Source: UBA6144 sp964399165 | GTDB lineage: Bacteria; Bdellovibrionota; Bacteriovoracia; Bacteriovoracales; Bacteriovoracaceae | Length of the DNA stretch: 64,000 nucleotides | Direction: 5' to 3' | Assembly (NCBI GenBank): GCA_964399165.1 | Contig: CAYNPO010000001.1 | Location: 229,567 to 293,566 of the forward strand | Shown: in pieces, positions 8,733 through 16,645 of the stretch | Layout of the letters: each line of letters opens with the position of its first letter | Numbering within the stretch: the first letter of the stretch is position 1 | Notes under the pieces: generated by a model | What the model was told of the DNA's origin: nothing | The model's input: only the letters and a program-made list of their open reading frames with translations | Databases searched by the model: none | Made by a program: the position numbers and the translations under genes

Positions 8733-9953
8733 TTAAAAGTCCCCAACTTCTTCCACCACCGGGGCTTCCACGTTCTCGGGCGGAGCGACTTCCACGTGGT
8801 CCTCCGCCGGCTCTTCGGTGTGCTCCGTGCGTTCGTCGCGCTCATCCACGCCCTCGGCGGGACCGCCGCTGCTGGGACGGCGCACGAGAGAGTTCTCCGC
8901 GGGCCGCTCGGCAACCTGGGTGTCGTCCTGTGGATAGCGGTCGTCCATCTCCACGGGTTCCACGGGGCTTTCCTCATCGCGGGGAGGATCGTCGTGGTAC
9001 GACGTCAGCTCCTCACGGCGATCCACCATGGAAGGCGGCGAAGGCACGCGGGCGGGGTGGACGCTGGCCGGAGCGCGCTGGATGCGGGCGGGGGACTCGC
9101 GTTGAGCGCGCACCTTGGGGGCCGAGGCCGCGGCCGGAGAACGCCGGGAAGGGGATGGAGTCGTCATTTCCACGTCGGCACCCGCCAGTTCCATGGCCTC
9201 GCCTTCCGGCGACGGACGTTGCCCGATCCAGACCACCATGGCCATCAAAACCGCCATGGCACCGCCACCCAGGCCCGCGACCCACACCTTGGGGGAAATC
9301 TCGCGGCCAGCGCCCTGGGCGTGCGAGGGGGGGTAAAGGTCATTCAAAGGGGACGGAGTGGGGTTGGACTTGCGCTGGCCCAAGTAAGCCAGGGATGCCA
9401 GGCCCTGCTTGATGGTAGGGGGCTCGTGCTCGGCGGCTTCCATGGCCTCCTCATAGCCATGGGAAAGAGACTGCTCGGAGGGGGAGCGCGGGAGTTCCTG
9501 GGCCGAGTGGCGACGGGCCTGGAGCACCTTCACTTCCCACGCCTTCTGCCAGGTGGCGCCGGCGTCGATGGAGACCAGATCAGAGAACACCAGTTCCCCA
9601 CGCTCCAAAAGCCCCAATACGTAAACGGTTTCGTAAGGGCCCATGGACTGGCCGTTCTTGAGCACGTGCAGTTGCGTGGGTGGTTGCAGGGTCGAGGCGG
9701 GGACGAGTTGCGGACGGCGACGCTTGGGGGGCGGGCTCATTTCGGACAAAGGGGCCCACTGCTCCCGGTGGAGCGCGGTGGCCTCGGCCTGAGCGAAGAC
9801 TTCTGGATGGGCGGCGGCGTACTGCTTGAGTGCGTCGGCGGCGAAGGGCCCATGGAGCTCCTCCCCGAAGCGCACCATCCAGGCCTCCTCCAGGGAGAGT
9901 CCTTGGGCGTCCAGGTCCTCGTCGGTCAGCACTTGCAAATCGATGCTCGTCAT
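8733..9953 (-). CDS. Membrane protein with two GYF_2-like domains
   Basis: From an ATG at 9953 (GAGGAG eight bases upstream) the protein has 406 residues. Two N-terminal segments follow the GYF_2 pattern of prokaryotic proteins: WMVRFGEELHGPF with a later W, then HVLKNGQSMGPYETVYVLGLL with TWQKAWEV. GYF-type domains bind proline-rich peptides. After a charged linker there is one membrane helix (about residues 221-244, WVAGLGGGAMAVLMAMVVW), then about 160 disordered residues rich in P, E, D, R and S. The N-terminal domains are therefore probably cytoplasmic. It is first in the tmk-holB-ricT-sbcDC operon. Its role is unknown; a protein-docking function is only inferred. Confidence 0.85.
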   Translation of the reverse strand: MTSIDLQVLTDEDLDAQGLSLEEAWMVRFGEELHGPFAADALKQYAAAHPEVFAQAEATALHREQWAPLSEMSPPPKRRRPQLVPASTLQPPTQLHVLKNGQSMGPYETVYVLGLLERGELVFSDLVSIDAGATWQKAWEVKVLQARRHSAQELPRSPSEQSLSHGYEEAMEAAEHEPPTIKQGLASLAYLGQRKSNPTPSPLNDLYPPSHAQGAGREISPKVWVAGLGGGAMAVLMAMVVWIGQRPSPEGEAMELAGADVEMTTPSPSRRSPAAASAPKVRAQRESPARIQRAPASVHPARVPSPPSMVDRREELTSYHDDPPRDEESPVEPVEMDDRYPQDDTQVAERPAENSLVRRPSSGGPAEGVDERDERTEHTEEPAEDHVEVAPPENVEAPVVEEVGDF

Positions 9954-10019
9954 AAGCGGCTCCTCGCTGTCTATTTTTTCGGCATTCGCTGAGGAGGCCT
10001 TAAGGACGGCCGAGGCGGC

Positions 10020-10049
10020 TTTACAGAGGGGAAAGGGCGCGGGCATAAT
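10020..10049 (+). promoter_or_regulatory. Sigma70-type promoter for sufE-hemB operon
   Basis: A TTTACA box (10020-10025) and a CATAAT box (10044-10049) are separated by 18 bases and each match the sigma70 consensus at five of six positions. The expected transcript start near 10056 leaves a short leader with an AGAGGGG ribosome site before the ATG at 10070. The prediction is by eye; this region is also the divergent upstream of the GYF-domain gene. Confidence 0.5.
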
Positions 10050-10069
10050 GCTCGGCATTGAGAGGGGTT

Positions 10070-10516
10070 ATGTCGGGAATCGATGAGCGGATCCGTCAGG
10101 TGAAGGCACGTTTTGCCGCCAAGGCCGACTGGGAAGACCGCTACAAGGAGCTGATCCAGGTGGGGCGCGAGATGGCGCCTTACCCGGAGGAACACCGGCT
10201 GGAGAAGTTTAAGGTGCGCGGCTGCCAGTCCCAGGTATGGTTGTACCCCGGTCTGGCCGAAGGCAAGGTGAGCTTCGCAGCCGATTCGGACGCTGTGCTG
10301 GTCAAGGGCATAGTGGGCCTGTTGGTGCACGTGTACAACGGCGCCACTCCGGCCGAGATCCTCGCCGACAAAGGCGACTTCCTGAAGGACATCGGCATCA
10401 CCGAACATCTCTCCATGAACCGCACCAACGGGCTGGCCAGCATGCTCAAGCAGATTCAAATGTACGCCGCCGTTTTCCAGTCCATGGCGGCCGCTTCCCC
10501 CGGAGGACGCCCATGA
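10070..10516 (+). CDS. sufE: SufE-family cysteine desulfurase sulfur acceptor
   Basis: This 148-residue protein is SufE-like: it accepts sulfur from the cysteine desulfurase SufS and stimulates Fe-S cluster assembly in the cytoplasm. The key motif is KVRGCQSQVWLYPG, whose Cys is the sulfur-accepting residue; the DWEDRYKELIQVGREM start and the LVHVYNGATPAEI and HLSMNRTNGLASML segments also fit. I take the ATG at 10070 rather than a TTG at 10058, because the latter would sit at the predicted transcript start. The stop overlaps the hemB start (ATGA). No other suf genes are in this window. Confidence 0.93.
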   Translation: MSGIDERIRQVKARFAAKADWEDRYKELIQVGREMAPYPEEHRLEKFKVRGCQSQVWLYPGLAEGKVSFAADSDAVLVKGIVGLLVHVYNGATPAEILADKGDFLKDIGITEHLSMNRTNGLASMLKQIQMYAAVFQSMAAASPGGRP

Positions 10517-11490
10517 TCCTGTCCCGCCCGCGCCGCAACCGCAGTGGAGAGGCCATCCGGAGCATGGTGCGCGAAAACCACGTCACGCCCGCGGACCTGA
10601 TCGCCCCGTTGTTCGTGCGCGAGGGCAAGGGCGAGCGCACCGCCATCGCCTCCATGCCGGGCCACGCCCGGCTCACCGTGGACGAGCTGGTGAAAGAGGC
10701 CAAGGAGCTGCACTCCTTGGGCGTGCCCTGCGTGGCCCTCTTCCCGGCCATCGAGGAAAAGCTCAAGACCAGCGACGCCCGCGAGGCCTGGAACCCGGAC
10801 AATCTGAACTTCCGCGCCGCCCGCGCCGTGAAGGAAGCCGTGCCCGGATTGCTGGTCATGGGCGACGTTGCCCTAGACCCGTACTCCGCCGACGGCCACG
10901 ACGGGCTGGTGGACCCAAAGACCGGCGAGATCCTCAACGACGCCACGGTGGAGGCGCTGGTGCGCCAGTCGCTTGCCTCGGCCCGGGCGGGCATCGACAT
11001 CCTCGGCCCCTCGGACATGATGGATGGCCGCATCGGCGCCATCCGGCGGGCCCTGGACGGGGAGGGGTTCACCGGCACCACCCTCATGAGCTACACCGCC
11101 AAGTACGCGTCGGGCTTCTATGGCCCCTTCCGCGAGGCCTTGGACTCCGCCCCCAAAAAGGGCGACAAAAAAACTTACCAGATGGATCCCGCCAACGGCC
11201 GCGAGGCCCTGCGGGAAGCGGCCTTGGACGAGGCCGAGGGCGCCGACATCCTGATGGTGAAGCCTGGCCTGCCCTACCTGGATGTCTTGTGGCGCCTGCG
11301 CCAGGCCACCACCCTGCCGCTGGCCGTCTACAACGTCTCCGGGGAGTACGCCATGGTGAAGGCCGCGGCCGAGCGCGGCTGGATCGACGGCGAGAAAGTC
11401 ATGCTGGAGAGTTTGGTGGGGTTCAAGCGCGCGGGCGCCGACGTCATCCTGACTTATTTTGCTAAAGAGGCTGCCAAGCTCCTACAATAG
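10513..11490 (+). CDS. hemB: Delta-aminolevulinic acid dehydratase (porphobilinogen synthase)
   Basis: The 325-residue enzyme condenses two 5-aminolevulinate molecules to porphobilinogen, the second common step of tetrapyrrole synthesis. Both Schiff-base lysines are visible: in SYTAKYASGFYGPFR and in ILMVKPGLPYLD. The metal-site region reads DVALDPYSADGHDG. It has no cysteines, so this is the zinc-independent, magnesium-type HemB rather than the Cys-rich zinc form. The ATG at 10513 is preceded by GGAGG and overlaps the sufE stop. Coupling of a Fe-S assembly gene with haem synthesis is noteworthy but not unique. Confidence 0.97.
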   Translation: MILSRPRRNRSGEAIRSMVRENHVTPADLIAPLFVREGKGERTAIASMPGHARLTVDELVKEAKELHSLGVPCVALFPAIEEKLKTSDAREAWNPDNLNFRAARAVKEAVPGLLVMGDVALDPYSADGHDGLVDPKTGEILNDATVEALVRQSLASARAGIDILGPSDMMDGRIGAIRRALDGEGFTGTTLMSYTAKYASGFYGPFREALDSAPKKGDKKTYQMDPANGREALREAALDEAEGADILMVKPGLPYLDVLWRLRQATTLPLAVYNVSGEYAMVKAAAERGWIDGEKVMLESLVGFKRAGADVILTYFAKEAAKLLQ

Positions 11491-11493
11491 GGC

Positions 11494-12534
11494 ATGCGCC
11501 TGCACCTGCTCCTCGTGCGTTTTTCCAGCCTCGGCGACGTGGTCCTCCAGACCGCGGTGACCGGTTGGCTCAAGCGGGCCCACGGCGACCGCGTGCGCAT
11601 CACGTTCGTGACGTCCCGGGAATTCGCTCCGCTGCTGGAGGGACATCCCGACCTCCACCGGGTGGTGGTTTATGACCGTCGCGGTGGACAGCTCGGGGGG
11701 TTGGTGGCCGAACTCAAACGACTGCACGCCGAAAACCCTTTTCATCTCATGCTGGACCTCCACGCCACCACGCGCTCTTTCCTGTTGCGGCTGCGGCTCT
11801 TTTGGCTCCCCCGCTTGGTGGTGGAGAAGCGTCGCTGGGCCCGCGGCTTCTTGGTGCACATGCCGGGCCGGTGGGCCAAGCGCTTGGGGGCGGCCCTGCT
11901 GGGGCGAGAGCCCCACGTGGAGCGCGTGCCGAAAGATTGGCAGGGCCTCCTGCTCGCTCCGTGGGAGGCACCCGGCGGGCCTTTCACGTCCACTCCCCCC
12001 GCCCCCCGTCCCCACCACCCGCGTCCCTACGTGGTGTTCTCACCGGTGGCGTCGTTTGCGCCCAAGCGCTGGCCCCTGGAGCGCTTCGTGGAGCTGGCCC
12101 GGCGGTTCCTGGCCGATCCACGCTACGCGGGCCTGGACCTGGTGGTGTTGGGCGGCCCCGGGGACGAGTACTGCCGCGCCTTCGACGCCCTGGAAAACCC
12201 ACGGCTGTTGAACCTGCAGGGAAAAACCAACTTGGCCGCCAGCACCGGTTGGGCCCAAGGGGCTCGGCTGGTGGTGGGCAACGACTCGGGCATGAACCAC
12301 CTGGCCGAGGCCGGGGGCGTGCCTGTGGTGACGCTGTTCGGCCCCACCCACGAGGCCTTCGGGTTCGCGCCGCATTTGCCCTCCTCCTCGGCCCTCTCGG
12401 TGCCCCTGTGGTGCCGGCCTTGCTCCAACACCGGCGCGCGTCCCTGCTTCCGGGGGGAGCAGCACTGCTTCAACCACATTTCCGTGGAGAGGGTGTACGC
12501 GGCCATGGAGAGTCGTTTGGGGACAGCGCCATGA
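11494..12534 (+). CDS. Glycosyltransferase family 9 (heptosyltransferase-like)
   Basis: A 346-residue protein of the ADP-heptose:LPS heptosyltransferase family. The N-terminal Rossmann half begins LLVRFSSLGDVVLQTAV, the standard GT9 opening. The C-terminal half has the donor-binding motif VVGNDSGMNHLAEAGGVPVVTLFGPTHE, and a Cys-rich segment near the end (WCRPCSNTGARPC) is typical of the family. It would add a heptose or related sugar to the LPS inner core at the inner membrane. The start is three bases after the hemB stop and its stop overlaps the next gene (ATGA), so it belongs to an operon with the WaaA-like gene. The exact sugar cannot be told. Confidence 0.88.
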   Translation: MRLHLLLVRFSSLGDVVLQTAVTGWLKRAHGDRVRITFVTSREFAPLLEGHPDLHRVVVYDRRGGQLGGLVAELKRLHAENPFHLMLDLHATTRSFLLRLRLFWLPRLVVEKRRWARGFLVHMPGRWAKRLGAALLGREPHVERVPKDWQGLLLAPWEAPGGPFTSTPPAPRPHHPRPYVVFSPVASFAPKRWPLERFVELARRFLADPRYAGLDLVVLGGPGDEYCRAFDALENPRLLNLQGKTNLAASTGWAQGARLVVGNDSGMNHLAEAGGVPVVTLFGPTHEAFGFAPHLPSSSALSVPLWCRPCSNTGARPCFRGEQHCFNHISVERVYAAMESRLGTAP

Positions 12535-13802
12535 GCCGCGCCTGGTGGTGGACCGCGGACGCCCTGCACGCCCTGCTGGCGCTGCTGCTCTTCCCGCTCC
12601 GGTTCACGCCTGCGGGGCGGGCCCGGGCGGCCATGGAGAACCGTCACCGCGGGCCCGGGCATCAGGGCGCCCACTGGGCCTTCGAGGTGTCCAGCGAAGG
12701 GGAGTTCGAGCAGGTGCGCCCGTGGATCCAGCGCCTGCTCGAGGGTGGGGCGAAGCTGGAGATCCTCTTCGCCTCGCCCAGCGTGGAGAAGGGGATGTTG
12801 GCCTTGCAGGACGCGCATCCCGCGCAGGTGCGCCTGCGGGCGCTGCCCCTTTTGACCTACCGCTGGGGGGAGCTGGCCTCCTTCGTCTCCGCACCCCGGC
12901 TGGTGATGTGCCGATACGATTTCTTTCCCATGCTCATGCGTTTGTGCCAGCGCCCGGACCTGAGCGCGGGTTTGGTGTGGGCGACCTTCAAGCGCCGCCG
13001 CCACCGACTGGAGCGTCCCTGGTGGCGGGCCTGGTACGGCCACGTCTATGGCGTTTTCCGCTGGCTCGTGCCCGCCACCCGGGAAGACGAAGCACTCTTT
13101 CGCGCCCTCTTGCCCGGCACGCGCGTGCTGGCGGCGGCGGACCTGCGGGTGGGACAGATCATGGGGCGGCTTGAGCGCCGGGAAGCAACCCTGCGCCGAC
13201 GTTTTCCCCACTGGGACGCTTTCCGGGAAGTGCTCGCGACGGTTCCCCGGGAACGGCGATGGGTGCTGGGAAGCTTCTGGGAAGAAGACTTGGCCATCCT
13301 GGAGTCTCCGGGGTTGGCCGAACGCGTGCGGCGCCGGGAGATCCTCATCCTGGCGGTGCCCCACCGGTTGGATCCCGCCTGGCCCGCGCGGCTCACGTCC
13401 CGGGGAATTCCCGTGAGGGAAGTGAGCTCCGAGGGTCCCCGCGGGGGCGACGCGGATGAGGGCGCGGTGTGGGTGCTTAATCTCAAAGGCATCTTGTGCG
13501 AACTCTACGCCGAAGCTGCCTTCGCCTACGTGGGCGGCGGCTTCGGCCAGTCGGTGCACTCGGTGATGGAGCCCTACGTGGCCGGGGCCCGGGTGTTCTG
13601 CGGGCCGGCAGTTCACCGTTCCACCGAGGTGGAGTTGGCCCGAGATGGGGTCACGGTGTTGCCGGACCGAGCGCGCCTGGCGCACCTCCTGGATGGCCCC
13701 CATGACGCCGCGGACATGGCCGCCCGGGCCCCTTGGCTGGAGAATCAACGCTCCGTCGGGGATGGTCTGCTGGCCCAATTGGAGGAACCCTCGCCATGCT
13801 GA
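12531..13802 (+). CDS. waaA: 3-deoxy-D-manno-octulosonic-acid transferase-like (WaaA/KdtA)
   Basis: The 423-residue protein has an N-terminal membrane-associating segment (HALLALLLFPLRF) and a GT30-type layout. The N-terminal half contains AHWAFEVSSEGEFEQVRPWIQRLL and LVMCRYDFFPMLM, matching the acceptor domain. The C-terminal half contains WVLGSFWEEDLAIL and AFAYVGGGFGQSVHSVMEPYVAGARVFCGP, the characteristic donor-site loop of Kdo transferases. It should transfer Kdo to lipid A at the inner membrane face. The sequence diverges from the E. coli enzyme (a GGGFG version of the VGG loop), so sugar specificity is less sure than family. It overlaps both neighbours. Confidence 0.82.
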   Translation: MSRAWWWTADALHALLALLLFPLRFTPAGRARAAMENRHRGPGHQGAHWAFEVSSEGEFEQVRPWIQRLLEGGAKLEILFASPSVEKGMLALQDAHPAQVRLRALPLLTYRWGELASFVSAPRLVMCRYDFFPMLMRLCQRPDLSAGLVWATFKRRRHRLERPWWRAWYGHVYGVFRWLVPATREDEALFRALLPGTRVLAAADLRVGQIMGRLERREATLRRRFPHWDAFREVLATVPRERRWVLGSFWEEDLAILESPGLAERVRRREILILAVPHRLDPAWPARLTSRGIPVREVSSEGPRGGDADEGAVWVLNLKGILCELYAEAAFAYVGGGFGQSVHSVMEPYVAGARVFCGPAVHRSTEVELARDGVTVLPDRARLAHLLDGPHDAADMAARAPWLENQRSVGDGLLAQLEEPSPC

Positions 13803-15103
13803 AGAGCCGCTACCACGTTTTGATCTGGGGACGGACCCCTTGGTCACTCCTGCACGCCCTGCTGCTCCGTTGCCGCGGGCAGGACGTTTTGGTGTTGGAC
13901 GATCGCCGTTTGGCCACTGAAACCCAGGACCAGCGCTGGCTGACCACGCTCGAGCTGGAGGCCTTGCGTGCTCTGGGAGAAAAATACCGCGTGGAAACCC
14001 TGGCGGGCGTGGCGGGTTTTTTGCGGACAGCGCGCTTGAGCGTGCACTTGCCCACGCTCCAATGGGCCAGCGGCGCCTCGGCCGAGGACAATCTGCGCGA
14101 GTACGCCCGCAAGCTCCCCGCGCTCCACGGCCCTTCCGCCGTCGATGCCCGGGAGAGGGCCCACGCCGACCTCACCCGCGCCACCCGCGAGTACTGGGAG
14201 TGGCTGCAGACGGCGCCGGCCGAACGTCGCGCGGCCTTCCCGGGCTCCGGGGTTCCGTGGATCAACGATTTCCAACGTGCCTTGGCCACTGAGCAGGCAA
14301 GACCTTACCAAGGCCCGGAGTTGCCGGAGCTGGCACAGTTCTTGTGCGCCCATTCGGTGGCCCTGGGCCGGGGCGTGCCCGCGCGCCTGGACGCCCACGA
14401 TGGGTACGCCACCGCCCTGGCCCTGCTTTCTCCCGTGTGGGAGCTAGATCTGCCGTGGTTCTGCCGCGAACTGGCGCGCGAGCTCACCGAGCGGGGGGGG
14501 CACACCAAAAAAGCGGGGGTGCAGTCTTGGCAGACCTACCACGGCCGCGTGGAAGCCGCTTTGCTCGACAGCTACGAAGGCGTGGTCGCGCACCAGCGCC
14601 TCATCCTGCACGGCCTGCCCCCGGCGGACGGCCACTTCGCGTGCCGTTTTCCCGGCACGCTCTACCGGGGACTCGTTTATCATTGGGGCCAATGGCCCCA
14701 CTCCGACGGTCAGGAGGAGCGCTCCCAGCTGGTGGCATGCACGGCGGCCGATCGCTTGGGCACGGACCTCCCGGCGTTGCTGGTGGAGGGCGGGCCCGGC
14801 GGGGGCCGGGTGATGGTTCCCTCGGCCGAGCGTCCCGGGTCCAAACCCGCCTTCGTCCACGACGAGGCGGTTAGCCTGGCCCAAGCGCATCTGGCGCGGC
14901 TCTTGCCCGCATCCCGCCGTCCCCTGGAATTGCGCTTTGCCGGTGTCGCCGGTTCCTGGCTACAGGACGGAGACGGCCGGGAGATGGTAGTGGACCGGGT
15001 CACTCGGGAGCCCATGGGAGGCGTGGAGTGCACGGTGGGTCCGTTGCTGAGGCCCCATGGGCCCGCTGGTTTTTTGGCCAAGCTGGCCCGCGACCTGGGG
15101 TAA
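13796..15103 (+). CDS. Unrecognised protein, N-terminal Rossmann-like (FAD/NAD-type) start
   Basis: From the ATG at 13796 (GGAGG at 13781) the protein has 435 residues. It begins VLIWGRTPWSLLHALLLRC then DVLVLDD, a beta-alpha-beta arrangement resembling a dinucleotide-binding fold with a degenerate glycine motif, like the amine oxidase/phytoene-desaturase superfamily. The rest shows no motif I recognise. There are no membrane segments. Its start lies seven bases inside the end of waaA, so it is translated with the LPS genes and may act on an envelope or lipid precursor; that is inference only. Confidence 0.7.
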   Translation: MLKSRYHVLIWGRTPWSLLHALLLRCRGQDVLVLDDRRLATETQDQRWLTTLELEALRALGEKYRVETLAGVAGFLRTARLSVHLPTLQWASGASAEDNLREYARKLPALHGPSAVDARERAHADLTRATREYWEWLQTAPAERRAAFPGSGVPWINDFQRALATEQARPYQGPELPELAQFLCAHSVALGRGVPARLDAHDGYATALALLSPVWELDLPWFCRELARELTERGGHTKKAGVQSWQTYHGRVEAALLDSYEGVVAHQRLILHGLPPADGHFACRFPGTLYRGLVYHWGQWPHSDGQEERSQLVACTAADRLGTDLPALLVEGGPGGGRVMVPSAERPGSKPAFVHDEAVSLAQAHLARLLPASRRPLELRFAGVAGSWLQDGDGREMVVDRVTREPMGGVECTVGPLLRPHGPAGFLAKLARDLG

Positions 15104-15111
15104 AATGGGGC

Positions 15112-15327
15112 ATGGCCCCGGACCAGGAATCAGGACAGACGTCGGTGGAGTACATGCTGCTGGTGGCGGTGATGATCACCGTGGGCGTTTCGTTCTTCGA
15201 CCGCTTCGAGGCCTACTTGGTGGACAACCCCGACAGCTTCATCAACAGCACGCTGGGCTCCTACTCGGACATCATGGGCGGTGGCGGGATCAACGCCCAA
15301 TACAAGCGCTTCAGCATCCGCCGCTAG
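15112..15327 (+). CDS. Small Flp/class III prepilin-like protein
   Basis: This 71-residue protein opens with a short polar leader, then GQTSVEYMLLVAVMITVGVSFF. A Gly just before a Gln-Thr start, a Glu at position 5 of the mature part and a single hydrophobic helix are hallmarks of Flp and archaeal-type class III prepilins cleaved by a prepilin peptidase. The remainder is short and polar. The ATG at 15112 follows the previous stop by eight bases. No tad/rcp pilus genes are in the window, so it may be a pseudopilin-like membrane peptide or an orphan pilin. The longer in-frame extension upstream re-reads the previous gene. Confidence 0.72.
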   Translation: MAPDQESGQTSVEYMLLVAVMITVGVSFFDRFEAYLVDNPDSFINSTLGSYSDIMGGGGINAQYKRFSIRR

Positions 15328-16490
15328 CTTTCCAGCGCCGCCTTGAGGAGTCCCTTGAACTCCGGCATGCCCATGGGGCCTGAGTGTCCGCCCCAGGGAA
15401 GCACGATCAACTGGTCTGCCGAGAGGCCGGAGCGCTTCAGGAATTCCCCCCAGGGCATGCCCCGGTTGAGGAAGTCGTCTTCTCCGCTCATCACGCGCAC
15501 CGCGAGCCCCGGGTTGGCCCGGGCCCGGGTCATCCAGTAGGCGAGGTCCAGCCGCGGGTCGTCCCGCTCGAGGAGTTTCCAGAGTTCAGGACGGTAATGG
15601 CGGAAAAGGGATTCGAAACCATCCGGTCGCCACTCGCTGGCGATGCCGCGCGAACGTTGGTAGGCGCCGTAGGTGTGGCCCACCGCCTTGAGGAAACCCT
15701 TCACCACGCCGTGGGCGCCGAAGCACCACTTCTCCTCCGGCGTGAGCGACGTGGGCACGTCTTTCCAGAGAAAGTCCGTCACCAAGCGGGCGTACATGCG
15801 CAACTGCCCGCAGTGGTCCGCCCAAGGCCGGTGTTCGTTGATGGCGAGGTCGAAGTTGTGCATGGCCCGCCGTAGGTTCTGGGGAGGCCAGAACAGGTTG
15901 AGGGCATGGAGCCGACGATGGTTGGCAGCGTCGTGGCCCGCCCAGGCGGCGGCGATGGCGGTGCCCAGGCTTTCCGCCACCACGTGCACCTTGCCCGCCC
16001 GGGGGCCCAGTTCCGCCAGGGCCCTGTCCAACGCTTCCTCCATGACCCGAACTTCGGCCTGCACCACGTCGGTTTGATACAGGGGGCCGGCGGTGATGTA
16101 GGAAGCCGCCATGAGGTTGGGAACCGCCAACACGTGGAAGCCAAGCTCCTCCAGCATGTCGATGGTCTGGGTGCTGAAGCCTTTGTCCACTTCGCCGAAA
16201 ATGCCCGGCATGAACACCGCCAGCGGGGCGGGATGGGGGCGTTGGGAGAAGTAAACCGGCACGTGGCCGCTTTTAAAGAGGGAGGAGGGCCAAGGGGTCA
16301 CGTGCCCTTGGTTCTTGGAAAGGTGGCGCCAGCGCATGAGCCCCCCCCAGAACGTCCCCAGGCCCGAGGTGTCCAGGAAACGGTATTTGGCGTTGAGGGC
16401 CTCCACTTGGGTGCGGACGGCGGGATTCCATTGGGCAAAGGACAGGGAGGGGAGGGCGCAGAGCAGACCAACAACTAATGAAAAACCCAT
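15324..16490 (-). CDS. Secreted alpha/beta-hydrolase-like protein
   Basis: The ATG at 16490 opens a good Sec signal peptide with probable cleavage after LPSLSFA, giving a mature protein that begins QWN. The remaining roughly 365 residues have an alpha/beta hydrolase layout: FMPGIFGEVDKGF (oxyanion region), the nucleophile elbow VVAESLGTAIAAA (A-x-S-x-G rather than the usual G-x-S-x-G), an acidic loop VMSGEDDF, and a late histidine in LPWGGHSGPMG. It is probably a periplasmic or exported esterase-like enzyme; the substrate is unknown. Its stop overlaps the convergent pilin-like gene by four bases. The A-for-G change at the elbow is unusual but known in active members. Confidence 0.82.
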   Translation of the reverse strand: MGFSLVVGLLCALPSLSFAQWNPAVRTQVEALNAKYRFLDTSGLGTFWGGLMRWRHLSKNQGHVTPWPSSLFKSGHVPVYFSQRPHPAPLAVFMPGIFGEVDKGFSTQTIDMLEELGFHVLAVPNLMAASYITAGPLYQTDVVQAEVRVMEEALDRALAELGPRAGKVHVVAESLGTAIAAAWAGHDAANHRRLHALNLFWPPQNLRRAMHNFDLAINEHRPWADHCGQLRMYARLVTDFLWKDVPTSLTPEEKWCFGAHGVVKGFLKAVGHTYGAYQRSRGIASEWRPDGFESLFRHYRPELWKLLERDDPRLDLAYWMTRARANPGLAVRVMSGEDDFLNRGMPWGEFLKRSGLSADQLIVLPWGGHSGPMGMPEFKGLLKAALES

Positions 16491-16516
16491 CCTGGAAAAC
16501 CTCTTCTGAGTGGACG

Positions 16517-16532
16517 TCCTCCGGCCGGAGGA
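16517..16532. repeat. 16-bp perfect palindrome between divergent genes
   Basis: TCCTCCGGCCGGAGGA is a perfect 16-base palindrome located 26 bases upstream of the hydrolase start and about 115 bases upstream of the beta-barrel gene. Placement in a divergent intergenic region suits an operator. It could equally form a GC-rich hairpin in a leader RNA. Confidence 0.5.
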
Positions 16533-16645
16533 GCAAAACCCTGTCAATTTTACAGTGTAGGGGCGTTTTCCCGCCAGTCCCCCAGAAATTACCACTAGCA
16601 TACTTATGCAAAGCGTCAAATCCGTGTTTCCCTTGTGGAGGAGCT

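Noticed and set aside
8058..9992. A 644-codon plus-strand open frame opposite tmk and the GYF gene
   Set aside because: Compositional shadow of the conserved minus-strand genes, with no motifs and no ribosome site.
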